Of a DNA stretch of 64,000 nt, positions 35,299 through 44,877 are shown piece after piece. The position numbers and the translations under genes were made by a program. Where the stretch lies: NCBI RefSeq assembly GCF_009711345.1, contig NZ_SMMA01000066.1, positions 432,574 through 496,573 of the forward strand. The letters are read 5' to 3'. Below the pieces are notes generated by a model. It ran no database searches. It had not been told where the DNA came from and was given only the letters and a program-made list of their open reading frames with translations. This stretch comes from Pseudovibrio flavus. Its GTDB lineage: Bacteria; Pseudomonadota; Alphaproteobacteria; Rhizobiales; Stappiaceae. Position 1 is the stretch's first letter; every line of letters begins with the position of its first letter.

Positions 35299-35383
35299 GC
35301 GGTCGTGGTGGAATTGGTATACACAGCAGACTTAAAATCTGCCGCCGATAGGCTTGCGGGTTCGAGTCCCGCCGTCCGCACCA
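35299..35383 (+). tRNA. tRNA-Leu (anticodon UAA), CCA encoded
   Basis: An 85-base class II tRNA. The anticodon stem GCAGA/TCTGC encloses CTTAAAA, giving anticodon UAA. There is a long variable arm, T arm GCGGG-TTCGAGT-CCCGC, discriminator A and encoded CCA. The acceptor stem 5' GCGGTCG pairs with 3' CGTCCGC except at position 5-68, which is U opposite U. Confidence 0.95.
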
Positions 35384-35675
35384 AAATCCCAATAAATTCT
35401 GAATGCTTTTGCAGCGCGCACCCTGCGCGGGCACCCCTGCGCGTTTCTCAAACTGCACATAGCTTTCTTTGCGCGGCCAAGTGGTCTTGTGCGAGCTAAG
35501 GCCTTCGAAACGCTCAGACTTCATCTCGCTGCGGATACATATTTTCCACTCGTTCTAAAGTAGTTAGGACAATTTTAATCAAAACATTAGTTTGCGTAGA
35601 TCTGCGAATGTTTGATCGCATCTCTTGGTTCTAACGTTCCTTGGTTCAACCTAGAGATGTTTTAGGGGCAAAAAA

Positions 35676-37373
35676 ATGGCATCAAGCTTTTCCCTTCTAA
35701 AGAACATTAGAATTGTTACGAAAATTATGTTCGTTGTCATTCTTATGGGCTTTTCTGCAGCTGCAATTACCAGTGTCGCGATTTGGGAGATTAATCTCCT
35801 GACCTCCTCCAACAAGGAGGTTGGAAAATCTCAGAGTGCTGCACTGGAGGCAATGGATCTTCGTATTGATATCATTGCAATCAGCCGCATGACCTACCAG
35901 CTGGCGTACTTCCCTGAGAAAGCCGAGGCATTTGCTGACGAACGGGACCGCCGAGTCAACGAAATGCTGGGCCGTCTGCCAATTCTTCAAGCTGCTGCAG
36001 ATGATGCGCAAATGAAGCAAATCGCTGATATTAGAAAAGGGCTGGACGGCTACTTCGCTAGTATCGACGATATGATTGCAACGGCAGCTGCGGATAGCAA
36101 TAACCGTGACGGCATTACGGAAAAGCTCAACGCTACGCTGGAAGCCCAGAAAGGGCTGACTAAAGCCGTTAAGACCTATAGCACCTACTCTTCTGAGGAA
36201 ATGGCGGGTCAGGGTACCGAGCTCACCGCTCATGCGGAAGAAATGAAGACCTATCTGGCTGGCATTGCTGCTGCGGTTATTCTTCTAGGCACTTTGCTCG
36301 GTATTTGGATTGGTCGAACAGGTATCTCCAAACCGATTACAGATATCATTGAGACGCTGAACTCGCTGGTAAAGGGTGATCACACCGTCGAAATCCATGG
36401 CACTGAGCGTAAAGACGAGGTGGGGCTTCTAGCGAAGGCTGCGCTCTTCTTTAAAGAGCAGTCCGTTGAAAATGCGCGCATGGTGAATGAGCGTGAAGCT
36501 GAAAAACTGGCTACCGAACAACGCCGTAAAGAGTTCTTGGAGAAGATGGCGACAGAGTTCGAAGGTTCTGTTGGCACGATTATCCGCTCTGTTTCCACGT
36601 CTGCATTGCAGCTTCGTGATGCTGCAAACACTATGTCTGGTTATGCCGAGCAAACCAGTCAGCAGTCCATGTCGGTGGCAGAAGCTTCAAACCTTGCCAA
36701 CGAAAAGGTTCATACTGTTGCAGCCGCAACTGAGGAGCTTTCCGTTTCCATTAAGGAAATTGCCGATCAGATCGAGCGTTCCAACGACATGTCGTCTAAA
36801 GCTGCTGGGGATGCTGATGATGCAGCATTCAAGGTGCAGGGCCTGACGGTAATTGTTCAGAAGATTGGCGACATTGTAGAGCTCATCAATAACATCGCCT
36901 CGCAAACCAACCTTCTGGCACTCAACGCTACCATTGAAGCGGCACGAGCAGGGGATGCTGGTAAGGGCTTTGCTGTGGTGGCTGCGGAAGTGAAGGGTCT
37001 GGCAGATCAGACTGAAAAGGCTACCGTTGAAATTGCCAAGCAGGTGGAAGAGATCCAGCTTGCAACGCAGGACTCTGCAACGGCAATAACCAGCATTTCC
37101 GGTATGCTGCAGAACATTCACGCAATCTCCGCGTCGATCTCTGCCGCGACCGAGCAGCAGGCATCTGCCACACAGGATATCTCCAGCAACGTTGTGTTGG
37201 CTTCCAGCGGAACAGAAGAAGTGAGCTCCGCAATTAAAGGCGTTTCACATGCTGCGAAGGAGTCTAGCTCAGCTTCTCAAGATGTCTTGATGGCATCCAA
37301 GCATTTGGCGCAGCAGGCTGATAGCTTGGGCGCAGAGCTTGACCAGTTCCTTGCAAAAGTTCGAGCTGCTTAA
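35676..37373 (+). CDS. Methyl-accepting chemotaxis protein
   Basis: A 565-residue chemoreceptor: membrane segment at about 15-36, a roughly 150-residue periplasmic four-helix sensor, second membrane segment at about 190-212, HAMP (212-265, with [16 protein letters not shown]) and a cytoplasmic signalling domain. The receptor tip reads [33 protein letters not shown] with the CheA/CheW-contacting core. No CheR/CheB-binding C-terminal pentapeptide is apparent (ends KVRAA). The ligand is unknown. It is monocistronic with its own terminator. Confidence 0.94.
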   Translation: MASSFSLLKNIRIVTKIMFVVILMGFSAAAITSVAIWEINLLTSSNKEVGKSQSAALEAMDLRIDIIAISRMTYQLAYFPEKAEAFADERDRRVNEMLGRLPILQAAADDAQMKQIADIRKGLDGYFASIDDMIATAAADSNNRDGITEKLNATLEAQKGLTKAVKTYSTYSSEEMAGQGTELTAHAEEMKTYLAGIAAAVILLGTLLGIWIGRTGISKPITDIIETLNSLVKGDHTVEIHGTERKDEVGLLAKAALFFKEQSVENARMVNEREAEKLATEQRRKEFLEKMATEFEGSVGTIIRSVSTSALQLRDAANTMSGYAEQTSQQSMSVAEASNLANEKVHTVAAATEELSVSIKEIADQIERSNDMSSKAAGDADDAAFKVQGLTVIVQKIGDIVELINNIASQTNLLALNATIEAARAGDAGKGFAVVAAEVKGLADQTEKATVEIAKQVEEIQLATQDSATAITSISGMLQNIHAISASISAATEQQASATQDISSNVVLASSGTEEVSSAIKGVSHAAKESSSASQDVLMASKHLAQQADSLGAELDQFLAKVRAA

Positions 37374-37395
37374 GGGGAGCGCGTTCAACGCTGAG

Positions 37396-37422
37396 AAAAG
37401 GGGGCTTCGTGCTCCCTTTTTT
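37396..37422 (+). terminator. Terminator of the chemoreceptor gene
   Basis: A 10-bp stem with one G-T pair (37396-37405 with 37411-37420), loop TTCGT, then a T run. Confidence 0.9.
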
Positions 37423-37894
37423 GTTTGCAGCTTGGTGCTAAGCTGAAAGCATCACTGACTTGGACGATCTTTCAAAGATTGAATAAGTACAAAGAGATGG
37501 CGGCCAACTTTAGGCTTTATCGCGCATAGATAGAAATACTTGTGCGTGAAACTTCCAATAAACATTGGCAGTGATTGGTGCAAACAAAAGAACACGATTT
37601 CGTGCCATGACGAGTTTAGCGCTATTGCGCCAAACGGTTGCCAGAGGTCTGGCGCGAAACGCCAAACGAGAGCTGCAAGAGGCAGCTCGAATACGGAGGC
37701 ACTAAGGTAGCGGTTAAGACCGCACCGGTGGTGATTACGGTTTATGCCGCAGGATGCGCAGATTTCCGATTTCTTTTTCTTGAGCCCTAAGGGATGTGGT
37801 GATAATGGAGCCACCCTCGGTCGGAAACGTTTTAGAACGAACCCTGATATAACCTTCAAAGTTAGAGATCAGTTCGTATAAGAAGGCAATTACA
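37423..37894. promoter_or_regulatory. Long upstream region of trkH1 with two hairpins
   Basis: This 472-base region has no credible gene; a minus-strand frame here begins with TTG and lacks family features. Two stems sit close together: GAGCTGC/GCAGCTC (37670-37688) and a GGT(A)GCGGT/ACCGCACC stem with loop TAAG (about 37706-37727). They lie 170-225 bases before the trkH start and could be a structured mRNA leader. Confidence 0.45.
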
Positions 37895-39337
37895 ATGACG
37901 CTTTTGGGGCCGGTCTTTCATATTCTCGGGTTTGGCTACATGGGCGTAGCCATAATGCTGCTTGTGCCGATGGGTGTGGACCTTGTGGAGCGGAACCCGG
38001 ACTGGGTATCTTTTGCTTTGTCCTCCCTCGTAGTTGGTGGTTTTGGTCTGCTGCTTTCTACAGCAACGGGTGGCTACAAGCTGCAGCAAATGTCTGCAAG
38101 ACATGCATTCTTGATTACTGCTCTGTCATGGCTGACGCTGCCACTTGCTGGTTCTTTGCCATTCTTGGGCTTGGGTGTTGGTATTATTGATGCGTTTTTC
38201 GAAAGCGTGTCAGGCTTCACCACAACCGGCTCTACCATTCTCGTGGGGCTTGATAGTATGCCACCGGGCCTGCTCGTCTGGCGCTCCATGACACAGTGGA
38301 TCGGCGGTGTTGGTATTATCGGTATGGCGATCTTGATGCTGCCGCAGCTTCGTGTTGGCGGTATGCAGCTCTTCCGTACTGAAAGCTCGGAGAAGGGTGA
38401 AAAGGCGTTCAGCCGTGCAACACAGCTTGGCCGCTGGATTATCGGCGTTTACAGCGTGCTGACGGTGCTTTGTGCGATCGCTTTCTGGATAAGCGGCATG
38501 TCATGGTTTGATGCGATTAACCACGCCATGACGACCCTCAGCTCTGGGGGCTTTTCTACCCACGATGCTTCCTTCGACTATTTCCAGAACCAATCGACGA
38601 TCTGGGTCGGTATCATCTTTATGATCTTCTCTGGTCTTCCGTTTGTTCTGCTTATTGAAGGTGCGCGTGGCAACGTTAGTGCTCTGTTTAGAGACCCTCA
38701 GGTGCGCGTGTTTTTGGGGCTATTGCTTGTTTGCAGCATCGGCATTGCGTTCTATCTGGGCCACAACAACGAATACACCATTGGAACGGCCTTCGCAGAA
38801 TCTGCGTTTGTTGTAACGTCCATCGTGACAACAACAGGCTTTGGCCTTGGTGACTACACCGCGTGGGGCGCACCTATGGTCGGCATTATCTTTGTTCTGA
38901 CCTTCTGCGGCGCATGTACCGGCTCTACCACAGGCGGTATCAAAACCTTTCGCTTTATCGTGTTCTTTGCAAGCGTGAGTGCCCACCTTAAGCGCATGAT
39001 CCGGCCTGATCGCGTGGTCTCACTCCATTATGGCGATTCCAAAATTACGCCTGATCTTGGGTTCTCGGTTTTGGCGTTTCTGGTGGCCTACCTTGCGGTA
39101 ACAGGGCTTGTAACTGTTATTCTGACCAGTATGGGCCTTGATCTTGTTACTGCGGTTAGCTCTGCGGCAACAGCGCTTGGCAACGTTGGACCGGGCCTTG
39201 GTGATCAAGTTGGCCCTGTGGGAACCTTTGCAGAAATCCCTGAGGCTGCAAAATTGGTCCTCGCCTTTTCTATGTTGTTGGGCCGACTAGAGATTTTTAC
39301 GGTTCTTATTCTTCTTGAACCGGAATTCTGGAGTTGA
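37895..39337 (+). CDS. trkH: TrkH family potassium uptake protein, copy 1
   Basis: Ion-conducting subunit of a Trk/Ktr potassium channel-transporter, 480 residues, with four repeated M1-P-M2 units in the membrane. Selectivity-filter loops are readable: SGFTTTGST near residue 110, TTLSSGGFSTHDAS near 212, SIVTTTGFGLGDY near 310, and GNVGPGLG near 430. AGAAGG precedes the ATG. The cytoplasmic partner TrkA is not in this window. A second copy of similar length follows 250 bases downstream. Confidence 0.94.
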   Translation: MTLLGPVFHILGFGYMGVAIMLLVPMGVDLVERNPDWVSFALSSLVVGGFGLLLSTATGGYKLQQMSARHAFLITALSWLTLPLAGSLPFLGLGVGIIDAFFESVSGFTTTGSTILVGLDSMPPGLLVWRSMTQWIGGVGIIGMAILMLPQLRVGGMQLFRTESSEKGEKAFSRATQLGRWIIGVYSVLTVLCAIAFWISGMSWFDAINHAMTTLSSGGFSTHDASFDYFQNQSTIWVGIIFMIFSGLPFVLLIEGARGNVSALFRDPQVRVFLGLLLVCSIGIAFYLGHNNEYTIGTAFAESAFVVTSIVTTTGFGLGDYTAWGAPMVGIIFVLTFCGACTGSTTGGIKTFRFIVFFASVSAHLKRMIRPDRVVSLHYGDSKITPDLGFSVLAFLVAYLAVTGLVTVILTSMGLDLVTAVSSAATALGNVGPGLGDQVGPVGTFAEIPEAAKLVLAFSMLLGRLEIFTVLILLEPEFWS

Positions 39338-39408
39338 TCTAGCCTAGAATTTCATCTGTTGAACGGCAAGTTTTTTGCAGACTAACGCGGCGCAGCAAAC
39401 GAAAAACG

Positions 39409-39449
39409 GCAAATTCATGGGATACTATTGTTTGTACCCCATGAATTGC
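39409..39449. repeat. Long inverted repeat between the two trkH genes
   Basis: AATTCATGGG (39412-39421) pairs with CCCATGAATT (39438-39447), extending inward through TAC/GTA after one mismatch and outward by GC/GC past a bulge. No T run follows. It lies about 140 bases before the second trkH start. Confidence 0.65.
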
Positions 39450-39587
39450 TGTGGAGAGCCACTCTAAAACATCAGTTCTATTGTTTGAGTATCTTGCGGA
39501 GAATTCCTGCCGCAGCAATATTTTTACAGCTTTTCTGGGGAGCTATGCAGAAAAGCCAATTGCTATCGGGAATAGAGTATTCAAACA

Positions 39588-41033
39588 GTGATTTCATTCC
39601 GACCTGTACTAAGCGTTTTGGGGTATCTCTACGTGGGGCTGGCAGCAGCCATGCTGATACCTGCAATCGTTGACGTTGCCGCACGCAATGCTGACTGGCA
39701 GGCGTTTGTTTTCTCTTCCCTTATCGTTGGCTTGGTCGGGCTCTTGCTATCGGTTGCGATGGGTAGTGCGTTGACGGAGGGGCTGGATACGCGCCAGACC
39801 TTTTTGCTGACCACACTTGCGTGGATATCGCTTCCTGCATTTGGTGCGCTACCGTTTCTATGGCTCGGCATTGCCTACGTTGATGCGGTCTTCGAGGCGG
39901 TTTCGGGCTTCACCACAACGGGCTCTACTGTTCTATCCGGTCTTGATTCTTTGCCACCAGGGCTTCTCGTCTGGCGTTCGCTCATGCAGTGGATGGGCGG
40001 TATTGGTATCGTGGTTATGGCAATCGTATTGCTGCCGTTCCTGAAGATTGGCGGTATGCAGCTATTCCAGACCGAAAGCTCGGACCAGAGCGAGAAGATC
40101 GTTAGCCGCTCTATTGAACTAATCCGTCTGATTAGTCTGACCTATTTCTTCTTCACCTGTCTTTGCCTTCTTGCCTATTGGGCGTCTGGCATGTCCATGT
40201 TCGACGCGTTTAACCACGCGCTGACGACAATCGCGACAGGTGGCTATTCTACCCACGATGCGTCCTTCGGCTTTTTCACCAATCCGCTTACCGGCTGGAT
40301 CGCTGTTGTATTTATGATCATCGGCTCCTTGCCGTTTGTTCTGATTATTCAGGGTTTGCGTGGTCAGCCGCTGCTATTGTGGCGGGACCCTCAGGTTCGT
40401 TCGTTCCTCGGATTTTTGGGCATTGTATCGCTCGCTCTGACTTTCTATCTCGGAATTTCAGGCCAAGCCGAGTTTGGTGATGCGCTGCTTCAGGCAACTT
40501 TTAACGTTGTGTCTGTGGTGACGGGTACCGGCTATGCGATGGGCGATTACACCAACTGGGGTGCACCGGTTATCGGCCTTGCGCTTTTGCTAAAGTTCGT
40601 TGGCGGCTGCACAGGTTCCACGACTGGCGGTATCAAGATCTTCCGCTTCCTCGTATTCTTCGGAACTGTAAAAGCGCACATGCGCCGCATGGTTCGTCCG
40701 AACCGCGTTATCTCTGTGAGCTACGGCAGTACACGCCTTACACCAGAACTGACGTTTTCGGTTCTAGCGTTCCTTGTTGTGTATCTGGGCTCTGTTGGCC
40801 TTCTCACTCTTATTCTCTCCGCCTTCCACCTTGATCTTGTGACAGCCGTTTCTGCTGCTGCGACCTCCGTTGGTAACGTTGGGCCGGGGCTTGGTACCGT
40901 AATTGGTCCATCTGGCACTTTCGGTCCGCTTCCTGACGAGGTTAAGTGGATTTTGAGCGCTGCGATGTTGATGGGCCGCCTTGAGCTGTTTACGGTTCTC
41001 ATCCTGCTGGATCCTGATTTCTGGTCCCGCTGA
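39588..41033 (+). CDS. trkH: TrkH family potassium uptake protein, copy 2
   Basis: Second TrkH paralogue, 481 residues, beginning with GTG at 39588; its N-terminus aligns with copy 1 (MISFRPVLSVLG against MTLLGPVFHILG). Filter loops are SGFTTTGST near 111, TTIATGGYSTHDAS near 213, SVVTGTGYAMGDY near 311 and GNVGPGLG near 431. The third loop differs from copy 1 (GTGYA for TTGFG), which may alter ion affinity or selectivity. Tandem duplication followed by divergence is the simplest origin. No clear Shine-Dalgarno was seen. Confidence 0.93.
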   Translation: MISFRPVLSVLGYLYVGLAAAMLIPAIVDVAARNADWQAFVFSSLIVGLVGLLLSVAMGSALTEGLDTRQTFLLTTLAWISLPAFGALPFLWLGIAYVDAVFEAVSGFTTTGSTVLSGLDSLPPGLLVWRSLMQWMGGIGIVVMAIVLLPFLKIGGMQLFQTESSDQSEKIVSRSIELIRLISLTYFFFTCLCLLAYWASGMSMFDAFNHALTTIATGGYSTHDASFGFFTNPLTGWIAVVFMIIGSLPFVLIIQGLRGQPLLLWRDPQVRSFLGFLGIVSLALTFYLGISGQAEFGDALLQATFNVVSVVTGTGYAMGDYTNWGAPVIGLALLLKFVGGCTGSTTGGIKIFRFLVFFGTVKAHMRRMVRPNRVISVSYGSTRLTPELTFSVLAFLVVYLGSVGLLTLILSAFHLDLVTAVSAAATSVGNVGPGLGTVIGPSGTFGPLPDEVKWILSAAMLMGRLELFTVLILLDPDFWSR

Positions 41034-41050
41034 TACCAAAAAGAGGTTCC

Positions 41051-41755
41051 ATGGAGTTCGAAGCACCGCTCGTCAAAGGGCGTCTTATCAAGCGCTACAA
41101 ACGATTTCTTGCGGATGTCGAGCTGGAAGGGAGCGGTGAAGTCATCACTGCGCACTGCGCCAACTCCGGTTCCATGATGGGGCTTACGGGAGAGGGGATT
41201 GCCGTCTGGCTTTCCAATTCCAATAACCCGAAACGTAAGCTGGCCTATTCTTGGGAGTTGCTGCAGGTGGACGGTGCCATGGTCGGCATCAACACCTCTC
41301 GTCCTAACGGCTTGGTGGAAGAAGCTCTTAAAGCTGGCGCAATTCCTGAACTGTCAGGCTTTGAAAACCTGCGCCGCGAGGTGAAGTACGGCACCAATTC
41401 CCGCATTGATATTCTGCTCGAAGGGCTTGAGGGCAAGCGCGTCTATGTGGAAGTGAAGAACGTTACGCTTTCGCGCGAGGCTGGTCTTGCCGAGTTTCCT
41501 GACGCTGTAACAGCTCGCGGTGCCAAGCATCTTGATGAGATGGGCAAGGTCGTCGAAGAGGGTGACCGCGCTGCGATGGTCTACCTCATTCAGCGTGATG
41601 ACTGTGACAGGTTATCTCTAGCCAGCGATATCGACCCTAAATACGCCAAGTGCTTTGAAGAGGCGCGTGCAAAGGGCGTGGAGGTTTACGCTCTGTGCTG
41701 CAAGATCACGCCGGAGCGGATCGAGGTTACCGGTCAAGCCCGCGTCGAAATCTAG
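41051..41755 (+). CDS. sfsA: SfsA family protein
   Basis: A 234-residue protein of the sugar fermentation stimulation family, with an N-terminal OB-like part (LVKGRLIKRYKRFLADVEL, AHCANSGSMMGL) and a C-terminal PD-(D/E)XK nuclease-like fold (SRIDILLEG, YVEVKNVTLSREAGLAEFPDAVTARGAKHLDEM). E. coli SfsA was described as a DNA-binding activator of maltose genes, but the nuclease-like core makes the true activity uncertain. AGAGG precedes the ATG. It ends at a strong hairpin. Confidence 0.93.
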   Translation: MEFEAPLVKGRLIKRYKRFLADVELEGSGEVITAHCANSGSMMGLTGEGIAVWLSNSNNPKRKLAYSWELLQVDGAMVGINTSRPNGLVEEALKAGAIPELSGFENLRREVKYGTNSRIDILLEGLEGKRVYVEVKNVTLSREAGLAEFPDAVTARGAKHLDEMGKVVEEGDRAAMVYLIQRDDCDRLSLASDIDPKYAKCFEEARAKGVEVYALCCKITPERIEVTGQARVEI

Positions 41756-41784
41756 GCAATCTCGTATTTCTGCGGTTCCAAATA

Positions 41785-41813
41785 AAAAAGGCGCTCAAAT
41801 GAGCGCCTTTTCT
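41785..41813. terminator. Bidirectional terminator, sfsA/gpt
   Basis: AGGCGCTC (41789-41796) pairs with GAGCGCCT (41801-41808), extended by flanking A and T runs. It lies between convergent genes. Confidence 0.9.
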
Positions 41814-41822
41814 TATTGCTGA

Positions 41823-42323
41823 TTAGCCAGCAGAGTCTTTGGTGATTGGCGGCTGGAACTGCCAACCCATATCCCATGGGAAGTATACCCAAGTGTCCTG
41901 AGAAAGCTCGGTCACGATGGTATCAGCCATTTCGCGGCCCTGTGGCTTTGCATAGACGGTTGCAAGGTGTGCTTTTGGAAGCATTTCACGAACAACCTTA
42001 GCGGTCTTTCCGGTGTCTACGAGGTCGTCAATGATGAGAACGCCTTCGCCGTCGTTACCGATGACTTTCGGGTCGATTGGCTTGATAACCTTCAGCTCGC
42101 CCTGATCGTCGTAGTCGTGATAGGAAGCGATGCAAACAGTTTCGATGGTTCTCACGCCCAGTTCGCGGGCGATGATGCCTGCAGGTACAAGGCCGCCACG
42201 GGTAATGCAAACGATTGCTTTGAATTCGCCTTTGTCCGCAAGGCGCCATGCCAACGCGCGGCAATCACGGTGAAACTGGTCCCAAGATACAGGGAACGCT
42301 TTTGACTGCTGGTCGTTCTCCAT
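41823..42323 (-). CDS. gpt: Xanthine phosphoribosyltransferase
   Basis: Purine salvage enzyme joining xanthine (or guanine) to PRPP, 166 residues. The PRPP loop is [15 protein letters not shown] (about 95-109), [16 protein letters not shown] is the conserved PPi loop, and the C-terminal [12 protein letters not shown] is typical of the Gpt base-specificity loop. It is followed on the same strand by nothing before the sfsA terminator, and preceded by the CinA-like gene 10 bases away. Confidence 0.94.
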   Translation of the reverse strand: MENDQQSKAFPVSWDQFHRDCRALAWRLADKGEFKAIVCITRGGLVPAGIIARELGVRTIETVCIASYHDYDDQGELKVIKPIDPKVIGNDGEGVLIIDDLVDTGKTAKVVREMLPKAHLATVYAKPQGREMADTIVTELSQDTWVYFPWDMGWQFQPPITKDSAG

Positions 42324-42333
42324 AGTCCGTCCT

Positions 42334-43083
42334 TCAAGAGTTTTCTTTTACAGCGGCGGCTACTGCCGCCTCAATTTCTTCAATTGCCGACCGCACTACA
42401 CCAGAATCCCTGCCACGTACAACAATTTGTGTCGAAAAAATTCCATCTACGTTCTGCGGGTAGGAGCCAATCATGGTCTGCGGGTAGGCTTCCTGTATCT
42501 CTCCAAGGCGCATTGCTATGCGGCTTTCCGGCAGTGGAACCGGAATAGTTTGGGAGATAATCTTGCGCCCACCTTTCAAGGTTGGAGCGATCTCGTCCAT
42601 CATGGCCTGCATGATTTTTGGTACGCCAGCCATGACGTGAACGTTGCCGATCTTAAAGCCCGGAGCAACCGAAACGGGGTTGTTAATGAGGTCTGCTCCA
42701 TCTGGAATACGGGCCATACGCTGACGGGCCTGGGTAAACTCACCAACCGGATAGTGTGCTTCAAGCAGCGCCATTGCGCGTGGGTCTTTATCGATGCCGA
42801 CACCAAAAGCCTTTGCGATACTGTCAGCGGTAATATCATCGTGGGTTGGGCCAATACCGCCAGAGGTAAACACATAGGTGTAGCGGGCTCGAAGCGCGTT
42901 GACTGCTTCTGCAATGCAGTCCTCATCATCGGAAACAACGCGTACTTCTTTTAGGTCGATGCCCAGCTCGGTCAAAAACTCGGCAATGAAGCCAATGTTC
43001 TTGTCTTTGGTGCGTCCAGATAGAATTTCGTCGCCAATAACAACAAAGCCAGCCGTTACCACGTCCTGCGCTTCACCACTCAT
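42334..43083 (-). CDS. CinA N-terminal (MoaB/Mog) domain protein
   Basis: A 249-residue protein consisting of the molybdopterin-binding-like domain found in the first part of CinA (COG1058), without the C-terminal nicotinamide-nucleotide amidase domain. Motifs are [20 protein letters not shown], the [16 protein letters not shown] loop and VMAGVPKIM. Homologues with pyrophosphatase activity on ADP-ribose or related nucleotides are known. Its ATG overlaps the stop of the FAD monooxygenase gene (ATGA), and gpt follows 10 bases on, so the three probably form one unit. Confidence 0.92.
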   Translation of the reverse strand: MSGEAQDVVTAGFVVIGDEILSGRTKDKNIGFIAEFLTELGIDLKEVRVVSDDEDCIAEAVNALRARYTYVFTSGGIGPTHDDITADSIAKAFGVGIDKDPRAMALLEAHYPVGEFTQARQRMARIPDGADLINNPVSVAPGFKIGNVHVMAGVPKIMQAMMDEIAPTLKGGRKIISQTIPVPLPESRIAMRLGEIQEAYPQTMIGSYPQNVDGIFSTQIVVRGRDSGVVRSAIEEIEAAVAAAVKENS

Positions 43084-44294
43084 TTGTTTTCCCCGTTGTG
43101 TGCGCAGGTCCTTGCTTTGGTCTGCGGCTTCCATTCATAAATCCAGTCGAACCCTGCAAGGAGCTTGTCGGCGGGCATGTTTTTTAAAACCATGTCTCGC
43201 GCCAAGCTGGCAGGCATTCGCTGGTGATAGATTTTCTCGTTTCGAAGTGCAGTCTGCGCGACCTTGTTAACCCGTGGCTGGCGCTCAGTCTGGTAGGCGA
43301 TTAAGGCATCTGGCTCTGGTCCGAGTTCTTGGATATGAGAGGCAAGAACAGCCGCGTCCTCAATGCCCATTGCAGCGCCTTGCGCCATAAATGGCAGCAT
43401 TGCGTGGGCGGCATCGCCAACCAATGCCACACGTCCTTTTACCAGAGGCTCGCCCGGTATCACGCCGCAAAGCGCCCAACGGGTCCAGTTCGTGGCTTTG
43501 TTGACCAAGCTGCGGACGTCATCTGGCCACGCCTTCAAGACCTCAAGAACCTGAGCCCTGTCTGCCGGGTGAGACCAGTCTTTCGCTGTCCAGTTCTCTA
43601 CTGTCAGCACGACGATATTGAGCGCTTTTCCGTTTTGGACAGGGTAGTGAACGACATGGGCCTTATCACCCAGCCAAAGGCCAGTGTTCACGAGGTACTT
43701 TTTGCCCAATCCCTTGGCCGGAATTGTTGCTCTGTAGGCAACACGGCCAGAGTGAACTGCCGGCGAGAGGTCTAAAACGTTTGTGCGAATAGAAGACCAG
43801 ACGCCATCAGCTCCAATAAGCAGGCTGTATGCGCCTTTTTCCTCTTCCTCTGTTCCGAGCTTTATAAAGAGCTCACTGTCGGTCTCGCGGATGTTTTCAA
43901 CGCTGGAGCCCAACGCCAGAGTAATGGACGGATTTTCTTCGGCAGCTTCCCTAAGAACCGACTGAAGGTCAGCACGATGGATGACAAGGTAAGGGGCGTC
44001 GTAGCGCTGCCGAGCCGCTTCTCCCAAAGGGATTGTTGTGAGGGGCTTACCTGAGCGGCCAGACATCATCATGATGCCTTCCGGCTTGGTCGCTACTTCC
44101 TCAAGTTTTCCCAACAGGCCGATTTCTGCAAGGCAATGGCAGGCGTTTGGAGAAAGCTGAAGGCCCGCTCCAACTTCAGACAGGACCGGCGATGCTTCGA
44201 AAATATCGACGGAAAAACCCTGTTTTGCCAGAAAGAGTGCGGAGGTGAGACCGGCAATGCCACCTCCGGCAATGGCGATTCTATTCTTTTTCAT
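43080..44294 (-). CDS. FAD-dependent aromatic-ring monooxygenase
   Basis: A 404-residue group A flavoprotein monooxygenase similar to salicylate and 3-hydroxybenzoate hydroxylases. FAD/NADH motifs are G-G-G-I-A-G-L at the N-terminus, LIGADGVWSSIR in the middle (DG motif) and VALVGDAAHAMLPFMAQGA (GD motif). The substrate is undetermined; ubiquinone-ring hydroxylases belong to a related branch but have different signatures. It is translationally coupled to the CinA-domain gene, an unusual pairing whose meaning is unclear. Confidence 0.9.
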   Translation of the reverse strand: MKKNRIAIAGGGIAGLTSALFLAKQGFSVDIFEASPVLSEVGAGLQLSPNACHCLAEIGLLGKLEEVATKPEGIMMMSGRSGKPLTTIPLGEAARQRYDAPYLVIHRADLQSVLREAAEENPSITLALGSSVENIRETDSELFIKLGTEEEEKGAYSLLIGADGVWSSIRTNVLDLSPAVHSGRVAYRATIPAKGLGKKYLVNTGLWLGDKAHVVHYPVQNGKALNIVVLTVENWTAKDWSHPADRAQVLEVLKAWPDDVRSLVNKATNWTRWALCGVIPGEPLVKGRVALVGDAAHAMLPFMAQGAAMGIEDAAVLASHIQELGPEPDALIAYQTERQPRVNKVAQTALRNEKIYHQRMPASLARDMVLKNMPADKLLAGFDWIYEWKPQTKARTCAHNGENK

Positions 44295-44345
44295 ATTTAT
44301 GCGCAGACCTTAGACAAAAGCTTTCAAGTGTCTCCAGCCTGATGT

Positions 44346-44594
44346 CTAAAGGGCTTCTTGCGGGTCCCACTGGCAACCGGCTGGCTCCGAACTGCCTGCA
44401 TCCAGTTCATTGTTATATTTGTAGAGCGTTGAGCAATATGGGCAAATGATTTCGTCATCTGCGCCCATATCAAGAAATACGTGCGGATGATCAAAAGGAG
44501 GCTTTGCGCCGATACACATAAATTCTTTTGCGCCAATGCTAATGGAATTATAGCCGTTGGAGTTTTGGAAATGCGGTGTCTTTGCGTGGGCCAT
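44346..44594 (-). CDS. CHCC zinc-finger protein (NDUFS6-like)
   Basis: An 82-residue protein with the zf-CHCC pattern: Cys27, His36, Cys51 and Cys54, spaced as in the mitochondrial complex I subunit NDUFS6 and its alphaproteobacterial homologues. A zinc-binding, complex I-associated role is expected from the family. GGGAGAG lies about 9 nt before the ATG. It is a separate small gene upstream of the FAD monooxygenase on the same strand, with a 51-base gap. Confidence 0.9.
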   Translation of the reverse strand: MAHAKTPHFQNSNGYNSISIGAKEFMCIGAKPPFDHPHVFLDMGADDEIICPYCSTLYKYNNELDAGSSEPAGCQWDPQEAL

Positions 44595-44877
44595 GTGCTT
44601 ACGCTCTCCCCTTTGAATGCAAAAAGCTATCAGTAATCATCTGGCAGTCCCAGTTTGGTACTTGCCCCTTGAACGGAAAGCAAGCGGGTTCCACTGTTGG
44701 CCGATGTTCCTATGGTTTTGGTTGTTCTTTCGTTCAGATGCAATGGAAAATACGTGATTTCTGGTGCAAATAGGCTTCACTGTGCTTTAGACAGGGGAAA
44801 GGGTGCTTCCATCCATTAAACGGGAACACTATTGTCACGCCAGTTTTTGCGATCACCAGCCAGAGAGACAAGACCCC

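Noticed and set aside
35403-35460. GCGCG-rich repeats after tRNA-Leu considered as a terminator
   Set aside because: Several short alternating stems are possible but no stable hairpin with a T run could be defined.
37452-37859. 135-codon leftward frame upstream of trkH1
   Set aside because: Starts with TTG, has no Shine-Dalgarno and no signal, motif or plausible composition. The region looks like a leader instead.
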